Source: Bacteroidales bacterium UBA3724 (GTDB lineage: Bacteria > Bacteroidota > Bacteroidia > Bacteroidales > P3). From it: 24,796 bases of DNA. Shown here piece after piece: positions 24,078 through 24,796 of this stretch (positions are counted from its first letter, which is position 1; each line of letters begins with the position of its first letter). The notes beneath the pieces were generated by a model. It saw nothing but the letters and a program-made list of their open reading frames with translations. It was not told the origin of the DNA and did no database searches. The stretch covers positions 1 through 24,796 of the forward strand of contig DFHL01000082.1 of assembly GCA_002371315.1 (NCBI GenBank), written 5' to 3'. A program made the position numbers and the translations under genes.

Positions 24078-24665
24078 ATGATATACACTAAAACTGGCGA
24101 CGACGGCACCACTTCGCTCGTCGGCGGACAACGCGTAAAGAAATACAACCCTCGAGTCGAAGCCTATGGCACCGTCGACGAACTGAACGCACACATCGGT
24201 ATGCTGGCCGAAATGGTGAAGGATCGCTCGAAAGACTTCGACCTCGCCTTCGATGTCCGCGAACGTTTCGAGACTCTCTTTGGACAAATGAAGAAAATCC
24301 AGAACAATCTCTTTGTCATCCAGACCCTTCTGGCCACCGAGGACGAAACCACTTACGCCAAGCTGACCCAGCTGCCCACCGATGCCGCAGCGGAAATGGA
24401 AGGCTGGATCGACAGCATCGACGCCCAGCTCCCACGACTGAAAAGCTTCGTAATCCCTGGCGGCAGCACCACCTCGGCACAAGCACACATCGCACGTACC
24501 GTATGCCGGCGCGCCGAACGGCTTATCGTCAGACTTGCCGACGAAGAAAAAATAGAAGACAGCATAAAAAAATACGTCAACCGAACATCTGACTATCTGT
24601 TCGTTACATCAAGATTAGTCCTGATTCTCGAAAACAAGGCAGAAAATTTTTGGAACGCCGTATAA
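24078..24665 (+). CDS. PduO-type cob(I)alamin adenosyltransferase
   Basis: The 195-residue enzyme transfers the adenosyl group of ATP to cob(I)alamin, producing coenzyme B12. The ATP-binding N-terminal motif is clear (IYTKTGDDGTTSLVGG, then EAYGTVDELNAHIG), as are the C-terminal IPGGSTTSAQAHIARTVCRR block and the NRTSDYLFVTSR motif. Length fits the single-domain PduO/MMAB family, without the extra HbpS-like domain. No B12 riboswitch is visible in the 54-bp gap upstream, so the gene may be read from the mrp promoter. B12-dependent enzymes such as methylmalonyl-CoA mutase would be expected elsewhere in the genome. Confidence 0.95.
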   Translation: MIYTKTGDDGTTSLVGGQRVKKYNPRVEAYGTVDELNAHIGMLAEMVKDRSKDFDLAFDVRERFETLFGQMKKIQNNLFVIQTLLATEDETTYAKLTQLPTDAAAEMEGWIDSIDAQLPRLKSFVIPGGSTTSAQAHIARTVCRRAERLIVRLADEEKIEDSIKKYVNRTSDYLFVTSRLVLILENKAENFWNAV

Positions 24666-24774
24666 TATTATGCAACTCTATGCGTTAAGGGGAATAAAAA
24701 AGACAAGACAAAATATTGCAAAACACACATTAACAGTATTCTAACTTAAAAACCAAAGGAAAAAAGACAGTATT

Positions 24775-24796
24775 ATGTATTGGACATTAGAACTGG
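24775..24796 (+). CDS. Start of a DUF2795-type small protein (cut by the window edge)
   Basis: ATG at 24775 opens MYWTLEL before the window ends. This matches the start of a short acidic DUF2795 protein that I recall in Bacteroidota genomes, often near the cobalamin adenosyltransferase gene. Only seven codons are visible, so the call rests on that short match and on gene order. Confidence 0.55.

Overview
The window comes from a member of the Bacteroidota, most likely the order Bacteroidales. The evidence is fusA running directly into rpsJ with no tuf gene between them, two textbook Bacteroidota promoters (TTTG-N19-TAnnTTTG), a BlaI/M56-TonB pair, a TlpA-like envelope oxidoreductase, a Mrp ATPase without the usual CxxC, and a truncated MYWTLEL... 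(DUF2795-type) gene at the right edge. Most of the DNA is moderately GC-rich; one two-gene segment (about 20.4-22.5 kb) is clearly AT-rich.

Layout. (1) 1-9263, minus strand: the fused str-S10 ribosomal operon, rpsL-rpsG-fusA-rpsJ-rplC-rplD-rplW-rplB-rpsS-rplV-rpsC-rplP-rpmC-rpsQ-rplN-rplX, with rplE just starting at the left edge. Its promoter is visible at 9345-9375. (2) 9659-11324, minus strand: a BlaI-type repressor overlapping an M56 metallopeptidase/TonB-C protein, closed by a strong hairpin terminator. (3) 11473-11825: the broken 5' end of a second S41 (CtpA-type) protease gene. (4) 12274-19686, plus strand: a promoter followed by a secreted protein of unknown function, an M48 metalloprotease carrying a C-terminal outer-membrane-barrel-like domain, a full S41 protease and a TlpA-like thioredoxin protein. 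All four are exported or membrane-anchored and look like an envelope proteolysis/folding cluster. (5) 19806-20231: a Nudix hydrolase. (6) 20413-22511: two overlapping, mutually related, AT-rich genes of unknown function, each with one N-terminal and one C-terminal membrane segment. (7) 22693-24796: Mrp/ApbC-type ATPase, NifU-like scaffold protein, PduO-type cobalamin adenosyltransferase and the start of a DUF2795-type gene.

The most unusual signal is compositional. Reading the whole window I found no CATG at all, although about 95 are expected from base composition. Codons before Met codons switch to T-ending synonyms to avoid it. CTAG is almost equally absent; the only two copies I found both lie in the AT-rich gene pair. 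This points to strong counter-selection of these palindromes, for example by a past or present restriction or repair system not encoded here. All counts were made by eye.
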